A stretch of DNA of 12,826 bases from an uncultured Gemmatimonadota bacterium (lineage in GTDB: Bacteria; Gemmatimonadota; Gemmatimonadetes; Gemmatimonadales; GWC2-71-9), in NCBI GenBank assembly GCA_946480845.1, contig CAMLLJ010000064.1, forward strand, positions 1-12,826. The letters run 5' to 3'. Below the pieces are notes generated by a model, which saw only the letters and a program-made list of their open reading frames with translations, was not told where the DNA came from and made no database searches. Below are positions 1-8,191 of the stretch, piece by piece (positions within the stretch are counted from its first letter, which is position 1; each line of letters opens with the position of its first letter). The translations under genes were made by a program, and so were the position numbers.

Positions 1-327
1 ATCATGTGGATCCGCTGGACCCTGCCGCGCTTCCGCTACGACCAGCTCATGGCGCTGGGCTGGAAGTTCCTCATGCCCGTGGCACTGGCGTACATCATGC
101 TGACCGCGACGCTCATCTGGGTGATCGAGCGGCAGCTCGGCATCGCCGACCCGACCAGGCGCTCGCTGATCCTCTTCGCCGTGAACGTGGTGATCATGGT
201 GGCCCTGTTCCGCCTGTTCGACCGCGGCGCGATCGTCTCCGGCTCCGAGGCCCGGCGCCGGCGCGCGCCCAGGCCGGCCGCGGAACCCATCCTCGACGGG
301 CGCGAGCGCGCGCCGGTGACTTCCTGA
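1..327 (+). CDS. nuoH: NADH-quinone oxidoreductase subunit H (NuoH), C-terminal part
   Basis: Partial gene, open at the left edge; 108 codons remain. NuoH is the membrane subunit that joins the peripheral arm of complex I to the membrane arm and helps form the quinone chamber. The motif [20 protein letters not shown] at the start of the fragment is the hallmark of the NuoH C-terminal region. It is followed by the usual final helix (about residues 22-42 of the fragment). Unusually, the protein then continues for about 65 residues: a second hydrophobic stretch (about residues 56-73), an Arg/Ala/Pro-rich stretch, and a hydrophilic tail ending in PVTS. E. coli NuoH, as I remember it, stops soon after the first of these helices. 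The stop codon TGA overlaps the nuoI ATG by one base, which indicates an operon. The identification is secure; the role of the tail is unknown. Confidence 0.95.
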   Translation: MMWIRWTLPRFRYDQLMALGWKFLMPVALAYIMLTATLIWVIERQLGIADPTRRSLILFAVNVVIMVALFRLFDRGAIVSGSEARRRRAPRPAAEPILDGRERAPVTS

Positions 328-848
328 TGGCGATCGGCGTCAAGGTGATGAAGCGGCCGGAGCGCAACGTGAGCTACGTGCGCGCCACGCTCAAGGGACT
401 CGCGCTGACCTTCAAGCACATGTTCGAGCCGAAGGTCACCATGCAGTACCCGGAGGAGAAGGGGACCCGCGACGACAGCCGGGGCGCCTGGTCGCTCGCC
501 GGCAGATGGCGCGGCACCCACCGGATGCTCACCGACGAGCAGGGGCGGTCCAAGTGCGTGGCCTGCGGCCTCTGCCCGCAGGTCTGCCCGGCCAATTGCA
601 TCAAGCTGGTGCCCGGCGAGGACGAGGACGGCAACCGCTACCCGCTCATCTACGAGATCGACGAGTTCCGCTGCATCTTCTGCGGCTACTGCCAGGAGGT
701 CTGCCCGGAGGAGGCGATCCACGTCGGCCAGCACTACGAGAACTCGGAGTACAGCCGGACCCGCTTCGTCTACGACCTGGAGCGGCTGCAGTCGCAGACC
801 CACGCCGTCTCCACCCTCTGGGACCCCAGCGACCCCCGGGGGGAATGA
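327..848 (+). CDS. nuoI: NADH-quinone oxidoreductase subunit I (NuoI), 2x[4Fe-4S] ferredoxin-like
   Basis: This 173-residue peripheral-arm subunit carries the N6a and N6b clusters, which pass electrons towards NuoB and quinone. Two CxxCxxCxxxCP motifs are visible: C77, C80, C83 and C87 ([12 protein letters not shown]), and C116, C119, C122 and C126 ([12 protein letters not shown]). In this family the last cysteine of each motif ligates the other cluster. The N-terminal segment (about 15-45, [17 protein letters not shown]) is the amphipathic membrane-associated helix typical of NuoI, and the length is normal. The ATG at 327 was chosen because it overlaps the nuoH stop by one base and has GGTGA at 315-319, seven bases upstream. 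The longer open frame to the left is only read-through of the nuoH region in another frame. It is part of the nuoH-N operon. Confidence 0.97.
   Translation: MAIGVKVMKRPERNVSYVRATLKGLALTFKHMFEPKVTMQYPEEKGTRDDSRGAWSLAGRWRGTHRMLTDEQGRSKCVACGLCPQVCPANCIKLVPGEDEDGNRYPLIYEIDEFRCIFCGYCQEVCPEEAIHVGQHYENSEYSRTRFVYDLERLQSQTHAVSTLWDPSDPRGE
838..844 (+). promoter_or_regulatory. Ribosome binding site region of nuoJ
   Basis: A purine run GGGGGGA lies directly before the double start ATGATG at 845-850. The ATG at 848 leaves about three bases of spacing and overlaps the nuoI stop by one base, like the other junctions in this operon. The ATG at 845 would leave no spacing. This favours 848 but does not settle it. 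Confidence 0.4.
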
Positions 849-1408
849 TGACCGAGTTCGTCTTCTACCTCTTCGCGGGCGCGGCCGTGCTGGGCGCGGC
901 GATGTGCATCCTCCAGCGGAACCCCGTCGTCTCGGCGGTGTGGCTGATGAGCATGATGTTCTCGCTCGCGGCGCTGTTCATCCTGCTGGGGGCCCAGCTC
1001 ATCGGCATCCTGCAGGTGCTGGTGTACGTGGGCGCGATCCTGGTGCTCTTCCTGTTCGTGGTCATGCTGCTCAACCTGGGCCGCGAGGCCAGCGACCTGC
1101 GCGGGCCGGCCGGGATCACGGCGGCCGTGGTGATCGGCGGCCTGCTGGTCATCGAGCTGTTCGCGCTGTGGCGCTACACGCCTGGGCGGCTCGCCGCCGA
1201 GGTGGCGCAGGCGCCCCAGATGGCGGCCCAGCTCGAGAACGCCTTCCCCGGCGGGCAGCTGGCCCAGCAGGCCACCGAGGCGAACGGCGTGGTGGGGGCG
1301 ATCGCCGCGCCGATGTTCCAGACCTACCTGGTGCCGTTCGAGATCACCTCCCTCCTGCTCCTCGCCGCCCTGATCGGCGCCGTGGTGCTGGCCAAGCGGA
1401 GGATCTGA
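848..1408 (+). CDS. nuoJ: NADH-quinone oxidoreductase subunit J (NuoJ)
   Basis: This 186-residue antiporter-linked membrane subunit of complex I lies between NuoH and NuoK and couples quinone chemistry to proton pumping. About five hydrophobic segments are visible (roughly 4-22, 27-47, 53-75, 90-110 and 163-183). The third contains the conserved core [15 protein letters not shown] (Y60, G62), which in this family forms the helix with a pi-bulge. The loop between helices 4 and 5 (about 113-155) is rich in Ala, Gln and Gly, and this region varies across the family. The start at 848 overlaps the nuoI stop by one base; an in-frame ATG at 845 is an equally legal start that would add one methionine. 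The stop overlaps the nuoK start. The reverse-strand open frames here are composition artefacts. Confidence 0.96.
   Translation: MTEFVFYLFAGAAVLGAAMCILQRNPVVSAVWLMSMMFSLAALFILLGAQLIGILQVLVYVGAILVLFLFVVMLLNLGREASDLRGPAGITAAVVIGGLLVIELFALWRYTPGRLAAEVAQAPQMAAQLENAFPGGQLAQQATEANGVVGAIAAPMFQTYLVPFEITSLLLLAALIGAVVLAKRRI
1398..1403 (+). promoter_or_regulatory. Strong ribosome binding site of nuoK
   Basis: GGAGGA lies inside the nuoJ 3' end and is separated by four bases (1404-1407) from the ATG at 1408. It fixes the nuoK start and suggests efficient independent ribosome loading at this small subunit. Confidence 0.75.
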
Positions 1409-1716
1409 TGGAGCCGATCCGCTTCCTGGGCCCGACACTGGCGCTGAGCGCCATCCTGTTCACGCTGGGCGTCGCCGGGGTGCTCATCCGGCGCAACGCC
1501 ATCGTGCTGTTCATGTGCATCGAGATCATGCTCAATGCGGTGAACCTGTCGTTCATCGCCTTCGCTCAGCTCTACGGAGTGAGCGGCTCGATCATGGTCT
1601 TCTTCGTGATGACGGTGGCGGCCGCGGAGGCCGCCGTGGGCCTCGCGATCATCCTCTCGATCTTCCGGCACCGGCAGACCGTGGACCTCCAGAACATCAA
1701 CCTCCTCAAGGGCTGA
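1408..1716 (+). CDS. nuoK: NADH-quinone oxidoreductase subunit K (NuoK)
   Basis: This 102-residue protein has three transmembrane helices (about 5-27, 32-54 and 60-85), the standard size for NuoK, the MrpC-like subunit of the complex I membrane arm. The two buried glutamates of the central hydrophilic axis are present: E39 in the second helix (within [13 protein letters not shown]) and E74 in the third (within [12 protein letters not shown]). They correspond to the essential Glu36 and Glu72 of E. coli NuoK. The C-terminal ending [11 protein letters not shown] also matches the family. A strong GGAGGA site precedes the ATG, and both ends overlap the neighbouring genes by one base. There is nothing unusual in it. 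Confidence 0.97.
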   Translation: MEPIRFLGPTLALSAILFTLGVAGVLIRRNAIVLFMCIEIMLNAVNLSFIAFAQLYGVSGSIMVFFVMTVAAAEAAVGLAIILSIFRHRQTVDLQNINLLKG

Positions 1717-3755
1717 TGACGCTCCCACTCCTGGCATCCGCGGCGCAGGCGGCCGGGGCGGCGGCCGAAGGCCCGCTGTCGCTGCTCTGGCTCACGGTGG
1801 CCCTGCCGCTGGCCGGCTTCCTGGCCAACGGGCTCATCGCGATCCGCTGGCCCCGCGCCAAGGCCGCCGTCTCCGTGATCGGGCCGGCCGTGCTGGTCGG
1901 GGCCTTCGCCGTGGCGCTGGCGCTCTTCCTCCGGATGCGGGGGCTCGGGCTCGAGGAGCCGTTCGTGCAGCGGCTCTGGACCTGGATCCCCTCCGGCAAC
2001 CTGGTCATCGACTTCGCGTTCCAGCTCGACCAGCTCTCGATGATCATGCTGCTGGTGGTGACCGGCGTGGGAAGCCTGATCCACCTCTTCAGCGTCGGCT
2101 ACATGCGCGCCGACGAGGGGTACGCGCGCTACTTCGCGTACCTCAACCTGTTCGTCGTCTTCATGCTGGTGCTGGTCCTCGGCTCGAGCTACCCGCTGCT
2201 CTTCATCGGCTGGGAGGGGGTGGGGCTCTGCTCCTACCTGCTGATCGGGTTCTGGTTCACCGAAAAGGCCAATGCCGACGCCGGGAAGAAGGCGTTCATC
2301 GTGAACCGGATCGGCGACTTCGGGTTCCTGGTCGCCATGTTCATGCTCTGGCATGCCGCCGGCACCCTCGACTTCACCGGGGTCACCGCCTGGGCGGCGG
2401 CCAACCCGCAGCTGATCAACTCGGGCGTGATCACCGCCATCACGCTCTTCTTCTTCCTCGGGTGCGCCGGCAAGTCGGCGCAGATCCCGCTCTACACCTG
2501 GCTGCCCGATGCCATGGCGGGTCCGACGCCGGTCTCCGCGCTCATCCACGCGGCGACGATGGTGACGGCGGGCGTCTACCTGGTTGCGCGGTCGAACGTG
2601 CTGTTCGCCATGTCCGAGGTGTCCAGCACGGTGGTGGCGGGCGTCGGCGCGCTGACCGCGCTCTTCGCGGCGACGATCGCGCTCCGGCAGTACGACATCA
2701 AGAAGGTGCTGGCGTATTCGACCGTCTCGCAGCTGGGCTACATGTTCGTCGGCGTGGGGACCGCCGCCTACACGGCCGGCGTCTTCCACCTGGTGACCCA
2801 CGCCTTCTTCAAGGCGCTCCTGTTCCTCGGGTCGGGCAGCGTGATCCACGCCATGCATCATGCGTATCACGCCACCCACTCGCACGAGGACGCCCAGGAC
2901 ATGCGCAACATGGGCGGGCTCCGGCGGCACATGCCGGTCACCTTCTGGCTGATGCTGCTGGCCACCCTCGCCATTGCCGGCATCCCGCCCTTCTCCGGCT
3001 TCTTCTCCAAGGACGAGATCCTCGCCGCCGCCTTCGCGCGCGGGGCGGGGCAGCCGCTGTTCTACGTCTTCTACGGCTTCGGGCTGCTGGCGGCGCTGCT
3101 CACGGCGTTCTACATGGCGCGCCTCATCGCGATGACCTTCCTGGGCGAGAACCGGACCGGGGCCGAGGAGGCGCGCCACCTGCACGAGGCGCCGATGATC
3201 ATGACGGGCCCGCTCCTCGTGCTCGGCGTGCTGAGCGTGGTCGGCGGCGCGATCAACCTCCCGCACCTCGTGCACGGCAACCAGTGGCTGCACCACTGGC
3301 TCGAGCCGGTGCTCGCGGCGTCGGCCCGGATTCCCTTCGTGTCCTCGCTGCACATGCCGGAAGGCCAGACGGAATACCTGCTGGTCGGCATCGCCGTGCT
3401 GGTCGGGCTGATCGGGCTCATCGCCGGGTTCCGGCGCACGCTGGGCACCCCGGTCCCCGCGGCGAAGGACGCCCCGGCGGAGCGCGGCTTCGCGCGGGTC
3501 CTGTTCAACAAGTACTGGGTGGACGAGCTGTACCAGAAGGTGGTCGTCGGGCCGCTCGTCTGGTTCTCGCGGAACGTGCTCTGGCGGTTCGTGGACAACG
3601 GGATCATCGACCGGGTAGCGGTGGACGGCTCCGCAGGCCTGGCGCGGCACGTGCTGGGGCGGGCGGGCAGCCTGCTCCAGAACGGCCAGGTCGGCCTCTA
3701 CGTGATCTTCTTCCTGGTGGGCGCGCTGTGGATCCTGCGCGTCATGATCGGCTGA
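1716..3755 (+). CDS. nuoL: NADH-quinone oxidoreductase subunit L (NuoL), proton-pumping antiporter-like
   Basis: This 679-residue distal antiporter-like subunit of complex I forms one of its proton channels. The N-terminal oxidoreductase domain is followed by the proton-conducting transporter domain. Key charges are visible: E167 in GWEGVGLCSYLLIGFW (equivalent to Glu144 of E. coli), K253 in CAGKSAQIPLYTWLPDAMAG (Lys229), K366 in HAFFKALLFLGSG (Lys342) and K432 in FFSKDEIL (Lys399). After about residue 590 the sequence continues through FNKYWVDELYQKVV, a long amphipathic stretch, and a final membrane helix (VGLYVIFFLVGALWILRVMIG without its last residues). This is the lateral helix and anchor that clamp NuoM and NuoN. 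A histidine cluster (six His between 378 and 390) lies in the loop after K366. The ATG at 1716 overlaps the nuoK stop; the ribosome binding site is weak (AAGGG at 1708-1712). Confidence 0.97.
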   Translation: MTLPLLASAAQAAGAAAEGPLSLLWLTVALPLAGFLANGLIAIRWPRAKAAVSVIGPAVLVGAFAVALALFLRMRGLGLEEPFVQRLWTWIPSGNLVIDFAFQLDQLSMIMLLVVTGVGSLIHLFSVGYMRADEGYARYFAYLNLFVVFMLVLVLGSSYPLLFIGWEGVGLCSYLLIGFWFTEKANADAGKKAFIVNRIGDFGFLVAMFMLWHAAGTLDFTGVTAWAAANPQLINSGVITAITLFFFLGCAGKSAQIPLYTWLPDAMAGPTPVSALIHAATMVTAGVYLVARSNVLFAMSEVSSTVVAGVGALTALFAATIALRQYDIKKVLAYSTVSQLGYMFVGVGTAAYTAGVFHLVTHAFFKALLFLGSGSVIHAMHHAYHATHSHEDAQDMRNMGGLRRHMPVTFWLMLLATLAIAGIPPFSGFFSKDEILAAAFARGAGQPLFYVFYGFGLLAALLTAFYMARLIAMTFLGENRTGAEEARHLHEAPMIMTGPLLVLGVLSVVGGAINLPHLVHGNQWLHHWLEPVLAASARIPFVSSLHMPEGQTEYLLVGIAVLVGLIGLIAGFRRTLGTPVPAAKDAPAERGFARVLFNKYWVDELYQKVVVGPLVWFSRNVLWRFVDNGIIDRVAVDGSAGLARHVLGRAGSLLQNGQVGLYVIFFLVGALWILRVMIG

Positions 3756-3762
3756 CCGCGCC

Positions 3763-5313
3763 ATGACCGCCTTCCTCGACTCGATCGGCTACGCCCAGTG
3801 GGTGCTCCACGCACTCGTGCTGATCCCGCTCGCCGGCATCCCGCTCGTCCTGCTGGCCCCGGAGCGCGCCGCTCGCCACGTGGCACTCCTGGTGACCACG
3901 CTCGAGTTCCTGGTTTCGGCCGGGCTCTGGTGGCACTTCGATCCGGCCGGGGGGATGCAGTACCACACCCTCGCCGCCTGGCTGCCCCGCTGGGGCATCA
4001 ATTACGAGGTGGGCCTGGACGGGATCAGCCTGTTCATGGTGCTGCTCTCGACCTTCCTCGGGCCGCTCTGCGCGCTGGGGAGCTACCGCTACATCACCAC
4101 GCGGGAGCGCGGCTTCTACGCGCTGCTGCTCGCGCTCATCGCCGGCCTGGTCGGCTGCTTCGTGGCGCTCGACCTCTTCGTCTTCTACATCTACTTCGAG
4201 CTGATGCTGATCCCGATGTACTTCATCATCGGGATCTGGGGCGGCAAGGAGCGCCTCCGCGCCGCGATCAAGTTCTTCATCTACACCTTCTTCGGCTCGC
4301 TGCTCATGCTGGTGGCGATCCTGGTGCTGGTCTGGCGGGTGGCGGGGGCCACCGGGGTCCTCTCGTTCAGCTACGACCACCTGCTGGCCAACGCCTCCGC
4401 CGCCGGCTCGCTGGCGCCCTGGCTGTTCGCGGCGTTCGCGCTCGCCTTCGCCATCAAGGTGCCGATCTTCCCGTTCCATACCTGGCTCCCGCTGGCGCAC
4501 GTCGAGGCGCCGACGGCGGGCTCGGTCATGTTGGCGAGCGTGATGCTCAAGATCGGCACCTACGGCTTCCTCCGCTTCGCGGTGCCGTTCTTCCCCGAGG
4601 TGGCGCTGGGGAGGCCAGTGGCGACGCTCATGGTCGTGCTCGCGGTGATCGGGGTGATCTACGGCGCGCTGGTGGCCATGGTGCAGCCCGACTTCAAGAA
4701 GCTGGTCGCCTATTCGTCGGTGAGCCACCTGGGCTTCGTGATGCTGGGGATCTGGGGCGGCACGGTGCAGAGCGTCATGGGCGCGCTGATGGTGATGATC
4801 GCCCACGGCTTCGCGACCGGCGCCCTGTTCTTCCTGATCGGCATGCTCTACGAGCGGCGGCACACCCGCGAGCTGGCGGAGTTCGGCGGGCTCGCGAAGT
4901 CCATTCCGCTCTTCAGCCTGGTGCTGACGGTGGTGGCGCTCGCGTCCATCGGCCTGCCGGGGCTCAACGGCTTCATCGGCGAGTTCCTCGTCCTGCTCGG
5001 CAGTTTCGGCCAGCACCCCTGGGCCACGGGCATCGCGACCACGGGCGTCATCTTCGCCGCGACCTACCTGCTCTGGGCCCTGCAGCGGCTGATCTTCAAC
5101 CGGCTCGACAATCCCGAGAACCAGGGACTGGCCGACCTGAGCGTGCGTGAGTGGCTGGTGCTGGCCCCGCTCCTCGCCGGCATCGTCTGGATGGGCCTGG
5201 CGCCGGGCCCGGTCCTGCGCCGCATGGAGCCGGCCGCGCGCCAGTACCTGCAGATCACCCAGCCCTCGGCGCAGCTCGCCGCGCCGGGCCTCTCCGCCGA
5301 GGTGCAGCCGTGA
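3763..5313 (+). CDS. nuoM: NADH-quinone oxidoreductase subunit M (NuoM), proton-pumping antiporter-like
   Basis: This 516-residue antiporter-like subunit lies between NuoL and NuoN in the complex I membrane arm. It is hydrophobic throughout, with about 14 helices expected. Functional residues are visible: E146 in FYIYFELMLIPMYFIIGIWG (equivalent to Glu144 in E. coli), K232 in FAIKVPIFPFHTWLPLAHVE (Lys234), K312 and K313 in DFKKLVAYSSVSHLGFVMLG, and E407 in LNGFIGEFLVLLG, the glutamate that takes the place of the NuoL and NuoN channel-end lysine. The length is normal. The start ATG lies 7 bases after the nuoL stop, the only non-overlapping junction in the nuo cluster, and no convincing ribosome binding site precedes it. 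The last 30 residues are a polar, Ala/Gln/Pro-rich tail. Confidence 0.97.
   Translation: MTAFLDSIGYAQWVLHALVLIPLAGIPLVLLAPERAARHVALLVTTLEFLVSAGLWWHFDPAGGMQYHTLAAWLPRWGINYEVGLDGISLFMVLLSTFLGPLCALGSYRYITTRERGFYALLLALIAGLVGCFVALDLFVFYIYFELMLIPMYFIIGIWGGKERLRAAIKFFIYTFFGSLLMLVAILVLVWRVAGATGVLSFSYDHLLANASAAGSLAPWLFAAFALAFAIKVPIFPFHTWLPLAHVEAPTAGSVMLASVMLKIGTYGFLRFAVPFFPEVALGRPVATLMVVLAVIGVIYGALVAMVQPDFKKLVAYSSVSHLGFVMLGIWGGTVQSVMGALMVMIAHGFATGALFFLIGMLYERRHTRELAEFGGLAKSIPLFSLVLTVVALASIGLPGLNGFIGEFLVLLGSFGQHPWATGIATTGVIFAATYLLWALQRLIFNRLDNPENQGLADLSVREWLVLAPLLAGIVWMGLAPGPVLRRMEPAARQYLQITQPSAQLAAPGLSAEVQP
5299..5304 (+). promoter_or_regulatory. Ribosome binding site of nuoN
   Basis: GAGGTG lies five bases before the GTG at 5310. 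It supports the GTG that overlaps the nuoM stop (GTGA) as the nuoN start, rather than an upstream in-frame ATG inside nuoM at 5151. Confidence 0.6.
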
Positions 5314-6815
5314 GCCCGCTCGACGTGACGACGCCGCTGGGCGTGTCCCAGGCGCTCCTGCCGGAGATCCTGCTGGCCGCGTGGACGCTGATCGTCCTCC
5401 TCGTGGTCGCCTGGCGCCACACCACGGCGGAGGACAGCCGGCTGGCGGGATGGCTCAGCCTCGCGGGGATCATCACCGCCGGTGCCGCGCTCGCGTGGCT
5501 CTGGACCAGCGGCGCCCGCGCCACCGGCCTGGCCGCCATGGTGGCGCTCGACGAGTACCGCTTCGCCGCGGCGGCGATCATTCTGCTCGCCGCGGCGGGC
5601 ACGGTGCTCGTCTCGCTGCGCTACATGGAACGGGAAGGGCTGATCGCGCCCGAGTATTACCCCCTCATCCTCCTCGGCACCGCCGGCATGCTGTTCATGG
5701 CCGGCGCCGAGGACATGATGGTGCTCTTCCTCGGGCTCGAGGTGATGTCGGTGGCAGTGTACGTGCTGGCGGGTTACGACCGCCGCGACATCTTCTCGTC
5801 GGAGGCCGCGCTCAAGTATTTCCTCATCGGCGCGTTCGCGTCGGGCTTCCTGCTGTACGGGATCGCGCTGGTGTACGGGGCCACCGGCCAGACCGGCTTC
5901 ACCCTGATCGGGGCGCAGCTCGGCGGCGGCCAGGTGCCCATGATCGCGGCGCTGGGCCTCGGCCTCCTGCTGATCGGGTTCGGCTTCAAGGTCGCCGCGG
6001 TGCCGTTCCACATGTGGGCGCCGGACGTGTACGACGGCGCGCCCACGCCGGTCACCGGCTTCATGGCGACAGGGGTCAAGGTGGCCGCCTTCGCGGCGCT
6101 CTCCCGGATGCTGGTCGAGGCCTTTCCGCACGCCGTGCAGCTCTGGCAGCCGGTCATCGGGGTGCTGGCGGTGGCCACGATGCTGGTCGGCAACCTGGTG
6201 GCGCTGGCCCAGCGCACCATCAAGCGCATGCTGGCCTACAGCTCGGTGGCCCACGCCGGATACCTGCTGGTGGCCATCTGGCCGGGCACGCAGCTCGGCG
6301 CGAGCGCGGTGATGCTCTACCTGTTCGCCTACTCGCTGTCCACCCTCGCGGCCTTCGCGCTGCTGGCATCGCTCGGGCGCGACGGCGAGCGCACCGTCCG
6401 GTTCGACGACCTCGCCGGGCTCGCGTCCCGCCGGCCGTGGACGGCGTTCGGCCTGGCGATCTGCATGCTCTCGCTGCTCGGCTTCCCGGGCACCTTCGGC
6501 TTCATCGGCAAGTGGTACATCCTGCAGGCCGTGATCGCCGACTCGCACTACATCCTGCCGGTGGTCCTGGTGATCACCAGCGTCGTGTCGGCCGGCTACT
6601 ACCTGCCGGTGATCATGTCGATGTACATGCGGCCGTCGCCGGAGCACCCGACCGATGCGGGCCTCGATCTGCCGCGCGCGGCGGCCGCGGTCGTGATCGT
6701 CTCGCTCGCCGCGGTGGTGCTCTTCGGCATCCTCCCCGGCTCGATGGTGGACGCGGCGCTCCGGGGCGCGGGGACGCTCGCCCAGCAGGTGATCACGACG
6801 GCCGGGACGCGCTGA
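5310..6815 (+). CDS. nuoN: NADH-quinone oxidoreductase subunit N (NuoN), proton-pumping antiporter-like
   Basis: This 501-residue antiporter-like subunit is the one nearest NuoK. Conserved charges are present: E144 in FLGLEVMSVAVYVLAGY (E. coli Glu133), K227 in GFGFKVAAVPFHMWAPDVYD (Lys217), K257 in TGVKVAAF (Lys247) and K401 in GFIGKWYIL (Lys395). IKRMLAYSSVAHAGYLLVAI is the typical antiporter helix following the broken helix. The open frame extends upstream to an ATG at 5151, but that stretch lies within nuoM and reads as Arg/Pro/Gly-rich nonsense. The GTG at 5310 gives MSPLDVTTPLGVSQALLPEI, a normal NuoN N-terminus, has a good ribosome binding site, and overlaps the nuoM stop by four bases. 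It is the last nuo gene; the next gene starts one base after its stop. Confidence 0.96.
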   Translation: MSPLDVTTPLGVSQALLPEILLAAWTLIVLLVVAWRHTTAEDSRLAGWLSLAGIITAGAALAWLWTSGARATGLAAMVALDEYRFAAAAIILLAAAGTVLVSLRYMEREGLIAPEYYPLILLGTAGMLFMAGAEDMMVLFLGLEVMSVAVYVLAGYDRRDIFSSEAALKYFLIGAFASGFLLYGIALVYGATGQTGFTLIGAQLGGGQVPMIAALGLGLLLIGFGFKVAAVPFHMWAPDVYDGAPTPVTGFMATGVKVAAFAALSRMLVEAFPHAVQLWQPVIGVLAVATMLVGNLVALAQRTIKRMLAYSSVAHAGYLLVAIWPGTQLGASAVMLYLFAYSLSTLAAFALLASLGRDGERTVRFDDLAGLASRRPWTAFGLAICMLSLLGFPGTFGFIGKWYILQAVIADSHYILPVVLVITSVVSAGYYLPVIMSMYMRPSPEHPTDAGLDLPRAAAAVVIVSLAAVVLFGILPGSMVDAALRGAGTLAQQVITTAGTR

Positions 6816-6816
6816 G

Positions 6817-8187
6817 ATGAAGGTCCCCCGCAACATCTTCCGCGAGTACGACGTCCGCGGCCTCATCGACACCGAGCTGACGCCGGAGCTGGCGCGGGCC
6901 CTGGGCCGGGCGTTCGCCAGCACCGGCTGGGCGCGGCTGGATCGCGCGCCGGTGCTCGCGGTGGGCCGCGACAACCGGCCCTCGGGCACCGTCTTCGCCC
7001 AGGCGGTGCGGCAGGGAATCATGGATGCCGGGGGCATCGCCATCGACGTCGGGATGATGCCCACGCCCGCCCTCTACTTCGCGGTCGAGGCGCTGGCCAC
7101 CGATGGCGGCATGCAGATCACCGGATCGCACAATCCGCCCGAGTTCAACGGGTTCAAGATGGTGCTCACGGGAGACTCGCTGCACGGCGAGCAGATCACC
7201 GCCCTCTGGGAGATGATCACCACCGAGAGCTGGCGGAGCGGGGAAGGGCAGGAGCGCGCCGATTCCTCGGTGCTCCGCCGCTACCGCGATGCGATCGTGG
7301 CGCGGAACTCGCTCGCGCGCCCGGTGCGGGTGGTGGCCGATTGCGGCAACGGCGTCGCCAGCCTGGTCGCCGTCGAGACGCTGCAGGCGCTCGGCGCCGA
7401 GGTGGCGGGGCTCTTCTGCGAATCGGACGGCACCTTCCCCAACCACCACCCCGATCCGACCATCCCGGCCAACCTGGTGGACCTCCAGGCGGAGGTCCGG
7501 CGCACCGGCGCAGAGCTGGGCATCGCTTTCGACGGCGACGGCGACCGCATCGGCGCGGTGACCGAGACGGGCGAGATCCTCTTCGGCGACCAGCTCCTCA
7601 TCATCTTCGGGCGCGATGCCGTCGGACGCTTCGGCCCCGGCACTCCGGTCATCTTCGACGTGAAGTGCTCCGAGCTGCTGCCCGACGCGCTCCGCAAGGC
7701 GGGCGCGGCGCCGGAGATGTGGAAGACGGGCCACTCGCTCATCAAGGCGCGGATGAAGGAGCTGAAGGCCCCGCTGGCGGGCGAGATGAGCGGCCACATC
7801 TTCTTCGGCGGCGACTACTACGGCTTCGACGATGCGCTCTTCGCAGCCGCCCGGCTGCTGGAGATCGTCTCCCGCGGCCCGGTGGGCGTCTCCCGGCTCC
7901 TGGCGGACGTGCCGAAGACCTTCGCCACGCCGGAAATGCGCGTGGACTGCCCCGACAACGTCAAGTTCGACCTGGTCGAGCGCGCGGCCGCGCACTTCGC
8001 CGCGAAGTATCCGGTGAACACGATCGACGGCGTGCGCATGACGTTCCCGGAGGGGTGGGGCCTGGTCCGCGCCTCCAATACCCAGCCGGTGATCGTGCTG
8101 CGCTTCGAGGCGCACAGCCAGCAGGCGCTCGACAGCTACCGGGCCGAGGTGATGGAGTGGCTCGCCGGACAGGGCGTGCGCGCCTGA
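6817..8187 (+). CDS. Phosphomannomutase/phosphoglucomutase (alpha-D-phosphohexomutase family)
   Basis: This 456-residue cytosolic enzyme is predicted to interconvert mannose-6-P with mannose-1-P and/or glucose-6-P with glucose-1-P, feeding nucleotide sugars for polysaccharide and cell-envelope synthesis. All four family motifs are visible: the phosphoserine loop ITGSHNPPEFNGFK (catalytic S104), the Mg-binding loop DGDGDRIG (D239, D241, D243), the sugar-specificity loop GEMSGHIFF (E323, S325, H327), and the phosphate-binding loop RASNTQPVIVLRFEA (from R418). The GEMSGH and RASNT versions match the dual-specificity AlgC/ManB-type PMM/PGM rather than GlmM or pure PGM. The N-terminus NIFREYDVRGL is also characteristic. 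The start ATG lies one base after the nuoN stop, so it is probably co-transcribed and translationally coupled with the nuo genes. Substrate preference cannot be read from the sequence. Confidence 0.93.
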   Translation: MKVPRNIFREYDVRGLIDTELTPELARALGRAFASTGWARLDRAPVLAVGRDNRPSGTVFAQAVRQGIMDAGGIAIDVGMMPTPALYFAVEALATDGGMQITGSHNPPEFNGFKMVLTGDSLHGEQITALWEMITTESWRSGEGQERADSSVLRRYRDAIVARNSLARPVRVVADCGNGVASLVAVETLQALGAEVAGLFCESDGTFPNHHPDPTIPANLVDLQAEVRRTGAELGIAFDGDGDRIGAVTETGEILFGDQLLIIFGRDAVGRFGPGTPVIFDVKCSELLPDALRKAGAAPEMWKTGHSLIKARMKELKAPLAGEMSGHIFFGGDYYGFDDALFAAARLLEIVSRGPVGVSRLLADVPKTFATPEMRVDCPDNVKFDLVERAAAHFAAKYPVNTIDGVRMTFPEGWGLVRASNTQPVIVLRFEAHSQQALDSYRAEVMEWLAGQGVRA

Positions 8188-8191
8188 GCCG

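Noticed and set aside
1572..3764. Very long reverse-strand open frame (730 codons) opposite nuoL
   Set aside because: It reads as Arg/His/Asp/Glu/Gln/Pro-rich low-complexity protein, the usual mirror of a GC-rich gene with G/C third positions. nuoL on the plus strand has full motif support.
5151..5309. Upstream ATG for nuoN inside nuoM
   Set aside because: The extra 53 residues are Pro/Arg/Gly/Ala-rich and unlike NuoN; the GTG at 5310 has GAGGTG at proper spacing and the normal N-terminus.
5064..7064. Long reverse-strand open frame (666 codons) opposite nuoM, nuoN and the mutase
   Set aside because: It spans three well-supported plus-strand genes and has His/Arg/Glu-rich shadow composition with no recognisable domain.
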